A stretch of 64,000 nucleotides of DNA from Ohessyouella blattaphilus (GCF_024721265.1 NZ_JAMXOC010000001.1:62001-126000); one strand, 5' to 3'. Counted from the stretch's first letter, positions 36,128 through 45,036 are shown. Notes: generated by a model not told the origin, from the sequence alone. Numbers and translations: made by a program.

Positions 36128-37231
36128 TTTTTCTTCACTCCTTTTAAATACTCGTTGATAAACAGATCTAAGTCTCCGTCAAGAACGGCGTTTACATTGC
36201 CCATCTCTGCCCCAGTCCGGTGGTCCTTCACCAACGTATAGGGCTGCATGACGTAAGAACGAATCTGGTTACCGAAGCCGATGTCTCCTACTTCCCCACG
36301 AATATCAGAGAGCTTTTCAGCTTGTTCCTGTTCCTTTAATAACTTTAGTCTTCCTTTTAGCATCTGCATGGCCTTCTCCCGGTTAAAATGCTGGGAGCGC
36401 TCGTTTTGACACTGAACCACAATCCCGGTAGGGAGGTGGGTAATTCGAATCGCTGAGGAGGTCTTGTTGACGTGTTGCCCGCCGGCACCACTAGCCCGGT
36501 AGGTATCTATCTTCAGCTCGTCATCAGCAATCTCAATATCGGTTGTCTCTTCAATATCTGGTACAACATCCACGGAAGTAAAGGATGTCTGGCGTTTCCC
36601 CGCCGAATTAAAGGGCGAAATTCGCACTAAGCGATGAACGCCTTTTTCTGACTTGAGATACCCGTAAGCGTTCTCACCGCTCACCTCGATAGTAATATCC
36701 TTAATCCCCGTTACATCACCGTCTTGAAAATCTAAAACCGTCATCCCAAAGCCTTTTTTCTCGGCAAAGCGGCTATACATCCGATAAAGCATTTCCGCCC
36801 AGTCGCAGCTTTCCGTGCCACCGGCACCGGCATGGATGGTCATAATCGCATCCAGGCTATCGTACTCGCCTGCTAAGAGGGTGGCCGTTCGCACTTCCTC
36901 GAAGCGCTTTTCAAAGCGTGATGCTTCCTCCTTAATCTCGGGAATCAGTGATTCATCCGCCTCTTCTGTAGCTAATTCAATCAGAAGATTTAAATCCTCA
37001 AAGCTCGTTGTCAGCTCATCAGCTGTCTCAATAGCATTTTGCAAGCTTTTAATCTTGCGCATTAGCTTACCTGACTTTTCGCTATCTTCCCAAAAGCCTG
37101 GCGCTTCCGTCTGTTTGTTTAACTCTTCTAGTTTTGCCTTCTTCCCCGCCGGGTCAAAGTGAATCCCTCATTTCAGCAAGTGGAGATTCATAAGCCTGTA
37201 ATAGACTTTTATATTGTTCTAATTGAACCAC
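36124..37231 (-). CDS. prfB: Peptide chain release factor 2, made by programmed +1 frameshift
   Basis: Recognises UGA and UAA and triggers peptide release. A 25-codon first frame begins at GTG (37231; GGAGG seven bases before it) and ends at an in-frame TGA (37154-37156). Shifting +1 at CTT-TGA-C continues the second frame from GAC (37155) to the stop at 36124, giving about 368 residues like other RF2 proteins. The GGQ loop SGAGGQHVNKT and the stop-reading tripeptide SPF (VRISPFNSAG) are intact. secA ends 4 bases upstream, and its last codons hold the prfB ribosome site; hom overlaps the prfB end. Not a broken gene. Confidence 0.95.
37153..37168 (-). promoter_or_regulatory. RF2 autoregulatory +1 frameshift site
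   Basis: Minus strand AGGGATTCACTTTGAC. The slippery CTT codon is followed by the in-frame TGA stop and C, the standard RF2 context. A purine-rich AGGG upstream is a weak version of the internal Shine-Dalgarno that stimulates the shift. Low RF2 favours the shift and so more RF2. Confidence 0.93.
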
Positions 37232-37235
37232 CTTC

Positions 37236-39800
37236 TCACCTCCGTCCGTGGCATTGTTTGTACTTCTTGCCGCTACCGCAGGGGCAAGGATCGTTGGGAT
37301 AGACTTTCTTCTCATCCCGTACCTTGGGAGCCTTCGCGGTCTCTTCTCCCCGGTTGGTACCGGTGACTTTCGCCACCTCTTCCCGCTCTACCTTCTGTTC
37401 GATACGCACGTGGAATAAGGTCCGCACAGTGGCTTCGGTAATCGCACTGGTCATCTCGTCGAACATCTCATAGCCGAGCATCTTGTATTCCACTTTTGGA
37501 TCCCGCTGGCCGTACGCTTGTAGGCCAATTCCTTGGCGAAGCTGATCCATATCATCAATGTGATCCATCCACTTGTTATCAATCACCTTAAGCAGTACTA
37601 CGCGCTCGATTTCCCGCATCTGATCAGGCTCAGGGAACTCTTCTTCCTTACGCTCGTAGAGCCTTCCCGCCTTCTCTTTCAAATACTGCTTAAGTTCACT
37701 TTGCTTTAAGTCTTCGATTTCCGTCTTGGAGATCTTCTCAAAAGGAATTACGTTATCAATCGTCGTTAAAAGCTCGCCTACGTTCCACTCTTCACTAGGA
37801 GTATCACTTGGAATAATCATATCCACGGTCTTATCTAGGTAATCGCTAACCATATGCAGGACAGAGTCACGCATATTCTCTCCGTCCAGCACCCGGCGGC
37901 GCTCCTCGTAGATGATCTCCCTTTGCTCATTCATGACCTGGTCGTACTCTAACAGGTTTTTACGAATTCCGAAGTTGTTGCTCTCGATTCGCTCCTGGGC
38001 CTTTTCAATAGCATTAGAAAGCATCTTATGCTCAATCTGCTCCCCTTCTTCTACGCCAAGGGCACTGAAAACACCCATTAGTCGCTCCGAACCAAACAGA
38101 CGCATCAGTTCATCCTCGAGAGAAATAAAGAACCGGGATTCACCAGGATCGCCTTGACGACCAGCTCGACCGCGAAGCTGATTATCAATCCGCCTTGACT
38201 CATGTCTCTCCGTACCGATAATCTTCAGTCCGCCTGCCTCTTTTGACTTGTCTTCTAGCTTAATATCCGTACCACGACCGGCCATGTTAGTAGCAATCGT
38301 CACGGCTCCGAACTCACCAGCGCCAGCTACAATCTCAGCCTCAAGCTCGTGGAACTTGGCATTTAAGACATTGTGCTTAATCCCTCGCTTCTTTAGCATA
38401 CTGCTAAGAAGCTCGGAGACTTCGATGGTTATGGTACCTACAAGAACCGGTTGTCCCTTCTCGTGGGCCAATGCGATCTCATCGCAGACAGCTTTATACT
38501 TTTCCTTCTGGGTGCTGTATACCGCATCCTCAAAGTCTTGACGCTGCACTGGCACATTGGTAGGAATCTCGACTACGTCCATGCCGTAGATTTCCCGGAA
38601 CTCCTTCTCCTCAGTGAGTGCCGTACCGGTCATACCGGACTTTTTATCGTATTTATTAAATAGGTTCTGGAAGGTAATCGTAGCCAGGGTCTTACTTTCC
38701 CGGTTTACCTTCACGTGTTCTTTCGCTTCAATCGCTTGGTGTAAGCCGTCGGAGTAGCGACGTCCCGGCATAATACGCCCGGTAAATTCATCAACGATTA
38801 ACACTTCATCGTCTTTTACCACGTAGTCTTGATCTTTAAACATCAAGTTGTGAGCCCGCAGAGCTAAAATCGTATTATGCTGAATCTCAAGATTCTCGGC
38901 ATCAGCTAGGTTGTCGATGTGGAAGAACCGCTCTACCTTCTTTACACCTTCTTCGGTTAAGGATACGTTCTTCTCCTTTTCGTTAACAATATAGTCCCCG
39001 GTCTCTGCTACCATTTCACCCATGATTGCATCCATCTTCGAGAATTCTTTTTCCGCCTCGCCTCGTTCTAGCTGCCTAGCGAGAATATCACAAGCTTCGT
39101 AAAGCTTGGTGGACTTGCCACTTTGTCCGGAAATAATCAGGGGAGTTCTCGCTTCATCGATTAAAACGGAATCCACCTCATCAATAACGGCGTAATTAAG
39201 CCCTCTTTGGACTAATTGTTCTTTATAGATCACCATGTTATCTCTAAGGTAATCAAAACCAAGTTCGTTATTCGTCACATACGTGATGTCGCATTTATAA
39301 GCCTCCCGGCGCTCATCGTTATCCATCTCATTTAAGATAACACCCACGCTAAGACCGAGGAACTCATGTACCTTCCCCATCCACTCGGCATCACGCTTCG
39401 CTAAGTAATCGTTGACGGTTACGATGTGGACCCCTTCTCCAGCAAGCGCATTTAAATAAGCCGGTAAGGTAGATACAAGTGTCTTACCCTCACCGGTCTT
39501 CATCTCAGCAATACGACCTTGATGTAAAATAACACCACCGATTAATTGCACCCGGTAATGCTTCATTCCTAAGGCACGAAAAGCCGCCTCTCTTACAACT
39601 GCATAGGCTTCCACCATCAGATCATCTAAGGTCTCACCTTCTGCTAGTCGCTTTTTAAATTCTGCTGTCTTATTCTTCAACTCTTCATCGGAAAGCTTTT
39701 GCATCTCTGGCTCAAGAGCCTCCATGGAATCTACTAAGGGGTAGATTCTTTTCAGCTCATTTTCGCTATGCGTTCCGAAGATTTTTTGTAATAAACCCAT
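37236..39800 (-). CDS. secA: Preprotein translocase ATPase SecA
   Basis: Motor that pushes preproteins through SecYEG. 854 residues. Walker A in [22 protein letters not shown]-type motif [17 protein letters not shown], the preprotein-binding region and the second nucleotide fold ([17 protein letters not shown]) are present. The C-terminal zinc tail [16 protein letters not shown] binds lipids and SecB-like partners. First gene of secA-prfB-hom-apgM-like, with a promoter in the 84-base gap after hisA. Confidence 0.98.
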   Translation of the reverse strand: MGLLQKIFGTHSENELKRIYPLVDSMEALEPEMQKLSDEELKNKTAEFKKRLAEGETLDDLMVEAYAVVREAAFRALGMKHYRVQLIGGVILHQGRIAEMKTGEGKTLVSTLPAYLNALAGEGVHIVTVNDYLAKRDAEWMGKVHEFLGLSVGVILNEMDNDERREAYKCDITYVTNNELGFDYLRDNMVIYKEQLVQRGLNYAVIDEVDSVLIDEARTPLIISGQSGKSTKLYEACDILARQLERGEAEKEFSKMDAIMGEMVAETGDYIVNEKEKNVSLTEEGVKKVERFFHIDNLADAENLEIQHNTILALRAHNLMFKDQDYVVKDDEVLIVDEFTGRIMPGRRYSDGLHQAIEAKEHVKVNRESKTLATITFQNLFNKYDKKSGMTGTALTEEKEFREIYGMDVVEIPTNVPVQRQDFEDAVYSTQKEKYKAVCDEIALAHEKGQPVLVGTITIEVSELLSSMLKKRGIKHNVLNAKFHELEAEIVAGAGEFGAVTIATNMAGRGTDIKLEDKSKEAGGLKIIGTERHESRRIDNQLRGRAGRQGDPGESRFFISLEDELMRLFGSERLMGVFSALGVEEGEQIEHKMLSNAIEKAQERIESNNFGIRKNLLEYDQVMNEQREIIYEERRRVLDGENMRDSVLHMVSDYLDKTVDMIIPSDTPSEEWNVGELLTTIDNVIPFEKISKTEIEDLKQSELKQYLKEKAGRLYERKEEEFPEPDQMREIERVVLLKVIDNKWMDHIDDMDQLRQGIGLQAYGQRDPKVEYKMLGYEMFDEMTSAITEATVRTLFHVRIEQKVEREEVAKVTGTNRGEETAKAPKVRDEKKVYPNDPCPCGSGKKYKQCHGRR

Positions 39801-39839
39801 GTTTTTTCTTTACTCCTTAAACGTATTTACCCAAACTTC

Positions 39840-39868
39840 ATAATAGCACTAAGACGTGCTTTATACAA
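39840..39868 (-). promoter_or_regulatory. Probable secA promoter
   Basis: Minus strand TTGTAT (39863-39868), 17-base spacer, TATTAT (39840-39845), about 40 bases before the secA ATG. The spacer holds a short inverted repeat AGCAC...GTGCT that could be an operator. The -35 match is only fair. Confidence 0.5.
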
Positions 39869-39884
39869 GGTTTTCATGAAGTGT

Positions 39885-40646
39885 TCACACACTTTTTACA
39901 CCCTCGTAAGAAAGTGTTCCGCCGAAGATATCAAGAGCGCTCCCGACGGTAAAATCCAGTCGCCCTGAAGAAAGCTCACGAAAACGTTCAATCTCTTCGA
40001 AACTTGCCAACCCGCCGGCATACGTTATAGGATTCCCGTGATATTTCGCTAGCTCGGCTACCAAATCGGCCTCCATACCTACGCCGGTGCCCTCTACGTC
40101 CACACCGTGAACTAAGTATTCCTGGCAGTAACCCGCCAGTTTTTCCAGTAGCGACGCACTCACCTTCTCTTCCGTATACTGCTGCCAACGATCCGTCACA
40201 ATGTAGTAGCTATCGCCCTTTCTCCGGCAGCTAAGATCTAAGACAATCTGCTCTTTGCCGTAGTTCATCACTAGCTTTTCTAAGCGGTCGTAGCGGATTC
40301 TGCCCTCCTGAAAGACGTAAGAAGTAAAGATTAACCCCTTAGCTCCTGCCTCTAGGAACTCATGGCCGTTGTCCGCATTTAAGCCGCCGCCGATTTGCAA
40401 GCCGCCGGGATAGGTACGAAGAGCGTTCAGGGCTTCCCTCTTCGACTTTTCGTACTCTTCGCTGCCGACTTTATTGAGCATAATCACGTGGCCACCAAAG
40501 AGATGATCTCTTTTATAAAGCTCCGCATAAAAAGCCGCCCCCTTATCGGAGGCGAAGTTTTCTTTTACTTCAGCCTCTGTAAGGGAGCCGCCAACGATCT
40601 GCTTCACTTTTCCATCGTGGATATCAATGCATGGTCTAAACTTCAT
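39885..40646 (-). CDS. hisA: ProFAR isomerase, eukaryotic-type HisA (HIS6-like)
   Basis: Catalyses the aldose-ketose isomerisation of ProFAR in histidine synthesis. 253 residues of the half-barrel fold. The start KFRPCIDIHDGKVKQIVGG, with the catalytic Asp in CIDIHDG, is like yeast HIS6 rather than the usual bacterial HisA; YAGGLASFEEIERF and VGSALDIFGG follow near the C-terminus. No other his gene is nearby. The start ATG has no purine-rich ribosome site: upstream is CTTGCTATAAAAAAG, then the terminal hairpin of the IscB element. The insertion probably replaced its native leader, so expression may depend on the element. Confidence 0.88.
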   Translation of the reverse strand: MKFRPCIDIHDGKVKQIVGGSLTEAEVKENFASDKGAAFYAELYKRDHLFGGHVIMLNKVGSEEYEKSKREALNALRTYPGGLQIGGGLNADNGHEFLEAGAKGLIFTSYVFQEGRIRYDRLEKLVMNYGKEQIVLDLSCRRKGDSYYIVTDRWQQYTEEKVSASLLEKLAGYCQEYLVHGVDVEGTGVGMEADLVAELAKYHGNPITYAGGLASFEEIERFRELSSGRLDFTVGSALDIFGGTLSYEGVKSV

Positions 40647-40665
40647 CTTTTTTATAGCAAGGATA

Positions 40666-40688
40666 CCCCATCTAAAATTTAGGTGGGG
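40666..40688. repeat. Right-end hairpin of the IscB element
   Basis: CCCCATCTAAAATTTAGGTGGGG is a 23-base near-perfect palindrome with one T-G pair, 12 bases after the iscB stop and 19 bases before the hisA start codon. It fits a Y1-transposase terminal hairpin. It could also work as a weak terminator for iscB. Confidence 0.75.
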
Positions 40689-40700
40689 AGGAATTGCATC

Positions 40701-41933
40701 CTACGCTTGTCTCCTTTCTGTCAATAGAGAGCTCCTTTGCTCTAACAATCTTAGTTTTTTGTATCCAACACTCTTGTGGACACTTGTGCCGTCTAATAAA
40801 CGAATGTCGAAATAACCTGAACTCCGTCTGCCAAATACAAAACATTCTTTATCTTCGAACTTTACTTTGTCAAACAACTGATAACCTTGTACATATCGAG
40901 GAGCCTGATTACTCTTACGCACACCCTTTTTAGGGTTTGCCTTATGCAAGCTGCGGTTATTACATCTGACGAATTTTTGGTTGTAAATAACACCTAAAGG
41001 TTCCGCTAACGGATGTCCGCTGATGCACCTTGCGTCAACGGCATGAGTTTTCTCTAGGTCGTTATTAATCCGCACGTGCTTTGTGATATATCCGTAAGTC
41101 ATGCTTACATTTGGATACACCTCCTTTAGCTTGTTATAAAAGGCCCAACGCATAATCCCCATAAAGGCGGCATCTCGGAAAGATGCTCCTCTCTTTAGGT
41201 TTAATTGGATTTTTCCCGCATGATAAGCGTCATGACACGTCTTACATAACGTAACTAGGTTATTCGGCGCATCACCGCCTACTTTACGACTCTCTAAGTG
41301 ATGAGTCTGTAAGATTTTATCTTTGCTCTTGCCCTTACAATGTTGACAAGTATGACCATCACGCCAGAGAACGTATTCTCTTACATTCCAAGCATCCAAT
41401 TTTTCGCCTTGCTGATATTCTGCCCCAGATATATTAGGGTTTTTGATTTTCTGAATATCAAAGCTTGCCACCTCTACTACCAATTCTGTAATCGGCAATA
41501 TTTTGTAGACGTCAGCCACTAGTTTTAAATGACTGTTAACCTTATGCTCAACGCTCGGAGCAAACCACCCCTTATTCTTGGATCTAACACGGTTCGAGAA
41601 TCTAGGTTTCCGATATCTTGTTTTGCGACTTCGTTTACTACGGCGATACTGTCTTTTAGTAGCTAATAGCTCAACAATATCTGTGCGTAGCTTTGTCTCA
41701 GAAGCGTATAGTTCCTCAGTTTCAGTTGTGGCAGAAAGACCGACGGTCTTACTACCAGCATCCACTCCTAGAGTGATTGGCTGTGTATGAGTCGTGCTCT
41801 CATACGTAAGTTGTATGGTAAACGGACAGCGTTTTATTACTTTTACCTTCCCTTCTCTAAGAAGGTGTTTCACTTTACCGTGCCTAGTGGTCGGCATAAG
41901 TGGCTGTCCTTCTCTGCTTATGACATAAACCAT
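40701..41933 (-). CDS. iscB: RNA-guided endonuclease IscB (RuvC-HNH, PLMP domain)
   Basis: Cas9-ancestor nuclease that cuts double-stranded DNA guided by an omega-RNA. 410 residues: PLMP domain (GQPLMPTTRHGK, about 9-20), RuvC-I LGVDAGSKTVGLS (Asp58), Arg-rich bridge helix (about 93-112, QYRRSKRSRKTRYRKPRF), RuvC-II VVEVASFD (Glu154), HNH with Cys196/Cys199, His211-His212 and Cys230/Cys233, RuvC-III KTHAVDARC (His297, Asp300), and a C-terminal target-adjacent-motif domain. All catalytic residues are intact. RBS AGAAAGGAG before ATG. No TnpA, Cas1 or Cas2 is nearby. Guide use and cutting are inferred from the family. Confidence 0.97.
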   Translation of the reverse strand: MVYVISREGQPLMPTTRHGKVKHLLREGKVKVIKRCPFTIQLTYESTTHTQPITLGVDAGSKTVGLSATTETEELYASETKLRTDIVELLATKRQYRRSKRSRKTRYRKPRFSNRVRSKNKGWFAPSVEHKVNSHLKLVADVYKILPITELVVEVASFDIQKIKNPNISGAEYQQGEKLDAWNVREYVLWRDGHTCQHCKGKSKDKILQTHHLESRKVGGDAPNNLVTLCKTCHDAYHAGKIQLNLKRGASFRDAAFMGIMRWAFYNKLKEVYPNVSMTYGYITKHVRINNDLEKTHAVDARCISGHPLAEPLGVIYNQKFVRCNNRSLHKANPKKGVRKSNQAPRYVQGYQLFDKVKFEDKECFVFGRRSSGYFDIRLLDGTSVHKSVGYKKLRLLEQRSSLLTERRQA

Positions 41934-42190
41934 AAGACACTCCTTTCTGCAACTTAATGCATAACTCCGCCATTAGACGGTTAGTTGTTCTTCGCCAATG
42001 TTATATAAGGTTTTACGCATACAGCACGGTTCCTACCCATCAAAACTGTTTAACCATATGCCACAGAGCCGCAGACTAGAACAGGCATCCACGGGTGTCT
42101 ATATATTCTTACATAACGTAGTCAGTTAAGACTCAGGCTAGTCAACAAGAGCTTTTAACAAGCTCCGTCCATAGAATTATGGGCGTGGGT
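41934..42190 (-). ncRNA. Omega-RNA of IscB (putative)
   Basis: In this family the guide RNA is made from the region just upstream of iscB, with the guide at its 5' end near the left end of the element. The minus-strand gap shows no reading frame but many pairings: GAGCTT-GTTAA-AAGCTC (42148-42164), ATGCC...GGCAT, and CCGTC-TAAT-GGCGG close to the gene. The order, a GAGC hairpin then GCCTGAGTC-like and GGATGCC-like segments, resembles known omega-RNA scaffolds as I recall them. Its 5' end and guide are uncertain: the guide may be the 20 bases before the GAGCTT hairpin, or may lie over the fbp 3' end beyond the left-end hairpin. Confidence 0.75.
42166..42185. repeat. Left-end hairpin of the IscB element
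   Basis: CGTCCATA (42166-42173) and TATGGGCG (42178-42185) pair at 7 of 8 positions, plus one wobble, around a 4-base loop. It lies 18 bases before the fbp stop codon. It resembles the right-end hairpin in size and may mark the start of the mobile DNA or the base of the omega-RNA. Confidence 0.6.
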
Positions 42191-42203
42191 TATTGACAAA
42201 TAA

Positions 42204-44156
42204 TCAATACCTTTCTGCAATCTCACCGCTTCTATAAGCGCTAAGCAGTAGTTCTAAATCCTCAATCTGGGCACGGAGCTCTTTGCCGATATCCGTATCC
42301 CCTACCTGCTGCCGCACCAGTGTGCGCTCCACCACGATGGTCTCTGAGTGAATATCGCTTTCATGGACGAGAGCTTGTTCCTTCGATTCAAAAGGATTGT
42401 GAGAAACCAAAATCAAGCCGTAAGAGTTGTAGATTAAGGTATAGCCAGCAATCCCTGTCTCTTTCTGATAGGCTTTCGAGAAGCCGCCGTCGATAACAAG
42501 AATCTTGCCACCTGCTTTAGAGGGACTCTCTCCTTCAATAGATTTTACCGGTACGTGACCATTGACAATATGTCCCGTTGCCACATCTAAGCCAAATTCT
42601 GCCAAGATCATATCGGCTGTTTCCTCATTATCCGAGAGCACGTAGTACGGGTTCTTCTTCTCTTTATGAGTCTCCTTATCGGCGATAAAATATCGCTCGA
42701 AGGTGGTCATCTTGTCTTTCCCAAATAGCGGCGAATTCTCATGACACCAGATAAACCACATCATGTCCCGTCCCTTTTCTCTTTCCTCAGGGTCTAATTC
42801 AAAGAAACCTTTTCGCACATAGCTTTCCAAAACTTCATATAGCTTTTTGCCACGATACTTCTTCCCGAAGACTTCTACTTCTTTCAGTTTTCCTTCCGCC
42901 GTTAGCGGTACGCAGCCGTGGTATAGCAAGTTGTTATTATAAACCTTAAAGAGATTGCCCTTATTTAGCAAAAACCGCATATGGGCCTGAAGCTTTTCAC
43001 ACCCGATAAAGGCGGACTCCAGGCGACTCATAATCTCTTCTTCCTCTTCTGTTAACGCCAGCGGGTCTAGCGGATTGACTGTTGGCAGGTATGTATCCTT
43101 AAGAGGATACTCCTTCCCACCTAAAGTGATTATCCCCCGTTCGTAGTCAATGCATTCCAGGAGGTTACGGTCTTCCATCTTAAAGCTTCCTCGCTTCTTA
43201 ACAATCTGCCCTTCCACCTTGAACTGTAAAATGGCAATCGCCTTATGCATCTTTATATTGAGTTCCTGTTCCTTCTCGTTAATACAGGGATCGCCCTTTA
43301 GCTGAAAACAGGTACAAGGATCGTCTTTATAGGTATTAAGAGCGTACGTCGCCAGCGGTAACAGGTTGATGCCGTAGCTATCTTCTAAAATGTCCATATT
43401 GCCATAGCGAGCACAAATCCGGATTACGTTGGCAATGCAGCTGCGCTGACCGGCTGCTGCGCCCATCCAGAGAACGTCGTGGTTGCCCCACTGAATATCC
43501 AGCGAATGGTACGTCATCAGCTTATCCATAATCTTATGGGGTCCAGGACCACGATCAAAAATATCACCGACGATATGCAAGTGGTCGATAACGAGACGCT
43601 GAATCAGCTCACTAATCGCCACGATAAAATCCTCCGCCCGGCCAACTCTGATAATCGTATTAACAATCTCGCTGTAATAATGTTCCTTATCGGTGCCGTC
43701 GTTTACCTCGGTCATCAATTCTTCGATAATATAAGCAAAATCACTTGGTAGTGCCTTACGCACCTTCGAGCGGGTATACTTACTGGCGGCTGCTTTGCAC
43801 ACCTCCACTAAGCGATACAAGGTAATACGGTACCACTCTTCCATATCCACCCTTTGCTCTTTAATAATTTCCATCTTCTCTTTTGGATAGTAAATCAGCG
43901 TTGCTAGTCCCCGCTTATCCTGCTCACTAAGGGTTTTTCCAAACACATCGCCAATCTTCCGGCGAACCGCCCCAGACCCATTCTTTAACACGTGGTAGAA
44001 CGCTTCATCTTCCCCGTGAATATCGGTCATAAAATGCTCAGTACCCTTAGGTAAGTTAAGGATTGCCTGTAGGTTAATCGCTTCTGTAGAAGCGCTAGCA
44101 ATCGTCGGAAACAGCTGTGATAACCGCTCCAGATACTTCCTGTCCAAACTCTTCAT
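42204..44156 (-). CDS. fbp: Fructose-1,6-bisphosphatase class III
   Basis: Gluconeogenic phosphatase of the Firmicutes-specific class III. 650 residues, full length. Metallophosphoesterase motifs TDIHGEDEAF, HIVGDIFDRGPGPH and WGNHDVLWMGAAAG are intact, and NGHVPVK with GGKILVIDGGFSKAYQ lies near the end. RBS GGAGG nine bases before ATG. It follows dapB by 13 bases. The IscB element begins right after its stop and probably separates it from a former downstream gene or terminator. Confidence 0.96.
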   Translation of the reverse strand: MKSLDRKYLERLSQLFPTIASASTEAINLQAILNLPKGTEHFMTDIHGEDEAFYHVLKNGSGAVRRKIGDVFGKTLSEQDKRGLATLIYYPKEKMEIIKEQRVDMEEWYRITLYRLVEVCKAAASKYTRSKVRKALPSDFAYIIEELMTEVNDGTDKEHYYSEIVNTIIRVGRAEDFIVAISELIQRLVIDHLHIVGDIFDRGPGPHKIMDKLMTYHSLDIQWGNHDVLWMGAAAGQRSCIANVIRICARYGNMDILEDSYGINLLPLATYALNTYKDDPCTCFQLKGDPCINEKEQELNIKMHKAIAILQFKVEGQIVKKRGSFKMEDRNLLECIDYERGIITLGGKEYPLKDTYLPTVNPLDPLALTEEEEEIMSRLESAFIGCEKLQAHMRFLLNKGNLFKVYNNNLLYHGCVPLTAEGKLKEVEVFGKKYRGKKLYEVLESYVRKGFFELDPEEREKGRDMMWFIWCHENSPLFGKDKMTTFERYFIADKETHKEKKNPYYVLSDNEETADMILAEFGLDVATGHIVNGHVPVKSIEGESPSKAGGKILVIDGGFSKAYQKETGIAGYTLIYNSYGLILVSHNPFESKEQALVHESDIHSETIVVERTLVRQQVGDTDIGKELRAQIEDLELLLSAYRSGEIAERY

Positions 44157-44169
44157 GGCTTACATCCTC

Positions 44170-44922
44170 CTAGATTACATCCTCCATGCCATAGCGACCT
44201 GGGGCTTTGCCAGCTAAGAATTTTGCTGCTTCTACTGCCCCTTTAGCAAACACCGTTTTTGAATACGCCGTATGCTTAAATTCGATTACTTCATCAGGAC
44301 CGGCGTAGATTACTTCGTGCTCGCCCACAATCGTTCCCCCGCGAACCGCCGAAATACCGATTTCTTCTTTTTTTCGTGGTTCTCTCACCTGGCTACGATC
44401 GTAGTTATAGGCATATTCATTATTCAATTCCTCATTGATGGAGTCTGCCAGAGCAAGGGCCGTTCCACTAGGGGCATCTACCTTTAGGCGATGGTGTTTT
44501 TCCACAATCTCCGTATCAAAGCCTGCAGGAACCAAGACCTTTGTCGCTTCTTTCACTAGCTTAAGGAGCAAATTGATTCCCAGCGACATATTAGCGGATT
44601 TAAGAACGGCAACTTCTTTTGCTGCTGCAGCAGCCTTCTCTAGCTGTGCTTCTGTAAGTCCGGTAGTACAGAGAACGACCGGTATCTTCTTCGCCACGCA
44701 GTCGCTAATTAATGCATCAACAGCTGCAGCATTTGAAAAATCGATAACCACATCGGCCTCCACATCACACTGCGCAAGGCTCTTAAAGACCGGGTAATCG
44801 TTCTTTTGTTCCGTATATTGATCCACTCCCGCAACGATAGCGATCCCTTCGTCATCCTGTGCAAGTCCCGTGATAACCTGACCCATCTTCCCGTTACAAC
44901 CGTGCATTATTGCTCTTACCAT
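44170..44922 (-). CDS. dapB: 4-hydroxy-tetrahydrodipicolinate reductase
   Basis: Second committed step of lysine and diaminopimelate synthesis, which feeds peptidoglycan. About 250 residues. NAD(P)-binding GCNGKMGQVITGLA at the start, catalytic EKHHRLKVDAPSGTALAL and C-terminal DVI. The chosen ATG sits behind GGGAGGAATTAAG; a start 17 codons earlier would run into palindromic repeat copy 3 and lacks a ribosome site. dapA is not adjacent. fbp follows 13 bases later. Confidence 0.96.
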   Translation of the reverse strand: MVRAIMHGCNGKMGQVITGLAQDDEGIAIVAGVDQYTEQKNDYPVFKSLAQCDVEADVVIDFSNAAAVDALISDCVAKKIPVVLCTTGLTEAQLEKAAAAAKEVAVLKSANMSLGINLLLKLVKEATKVLVPAGFDTEIVEKHHRLKVDAPSGTALALADSINEELNNEYAYNYDRSQVREPRKKEEIGISAVRGGTIVGEHEVIYAGPDEVIEFKHTAYSKTVFAKGAVEAAKFLAGKAPGRYGMEDVI

Positions 44923-44950
44923 CTTAATTCCTCCCGTGTTTTTCCTGATT

Positions 44951-44976
44951 GATATCGAATTTGCGCTCGGCAATTA
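44951..44976 (+). repeat. Dispersed palindromic repeat, degenerate copy 3
   Basis: GAATTTGCGCTCGGCAATT (44957-44975) matches the core hairpin of copy 1 in the same orientation: the left arm is identical and the right arm has lost bases. The CGCC/GGCG hairpin is absent. It lies in the dapB 5' leader, about 30 bases upstream of the dapB start. Confidence 0.55.
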
Positions 44977-44981
44977 CATAA

Positions 44982-45029
44982 TAAAAAGGATACCATATTT
45001 GTAAAGTTTCCTCAACAAAATAGGTATCC
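44982..45029 (-). terminator. Terminator of the GtrA-like gene
   Basis: Minus strand GGATACC (45023-45029) pairs with GGTATCC (44988-44994). Inner ATTTTGT/ACAAAT pairing extends the stem, and TTTTTATTATG follows. It starts 7 bases after the gene's stop codon. A weak promoter for dapB (TTTACA, 16 bases, TATTAT) may overlap it. Confidence 0.75.
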
Positions 45030-45036
45030 CCAATAA

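Larger units (their letters stand above)
40650..42200 (-). mobile_element. ISC-type (IS200/IS605-like) element carrying iscB and its omega-RNA, no transposase
   Basis: About 1.55 kb between the fbp stop (42204) and the hisA start (40646). It holds one gene, iscB, a long structured leader and an imperfect hairpin near each end (40666-40688 and 42166-42185), as expected for elements moved by a single-strand Y1 transposase. No tnpA is present, so it is non-autonomous and needs a TnpA elsewhere, or is now fixed. Neighbouring genes are intact, so the insertion is intergenic. Exact ends cannot be set without an empty site; there is no target duplication to find in this family. Confidence 0.75.

Noticed and set aside
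36124-37231. prfB looks like a frameshifted or N-terminally truncated gene
   Set aside because: The TGA sits in the standard CTT-TGA-C context and both frames join into a full-length RF2, so it is programmed frameshifting.
40647-42203. TnpA or Cas adaptation genes with iscB
   Set aside because: Both strands were read; only iscB is coding here, the other frames are shadows of it.
44923-44973. 17-codon N-terminal extension of dapB
   Set aside because: It lies within repeat copy 3, has no ribosome site, and the inner ATG has a good one and begins the conserved domain.
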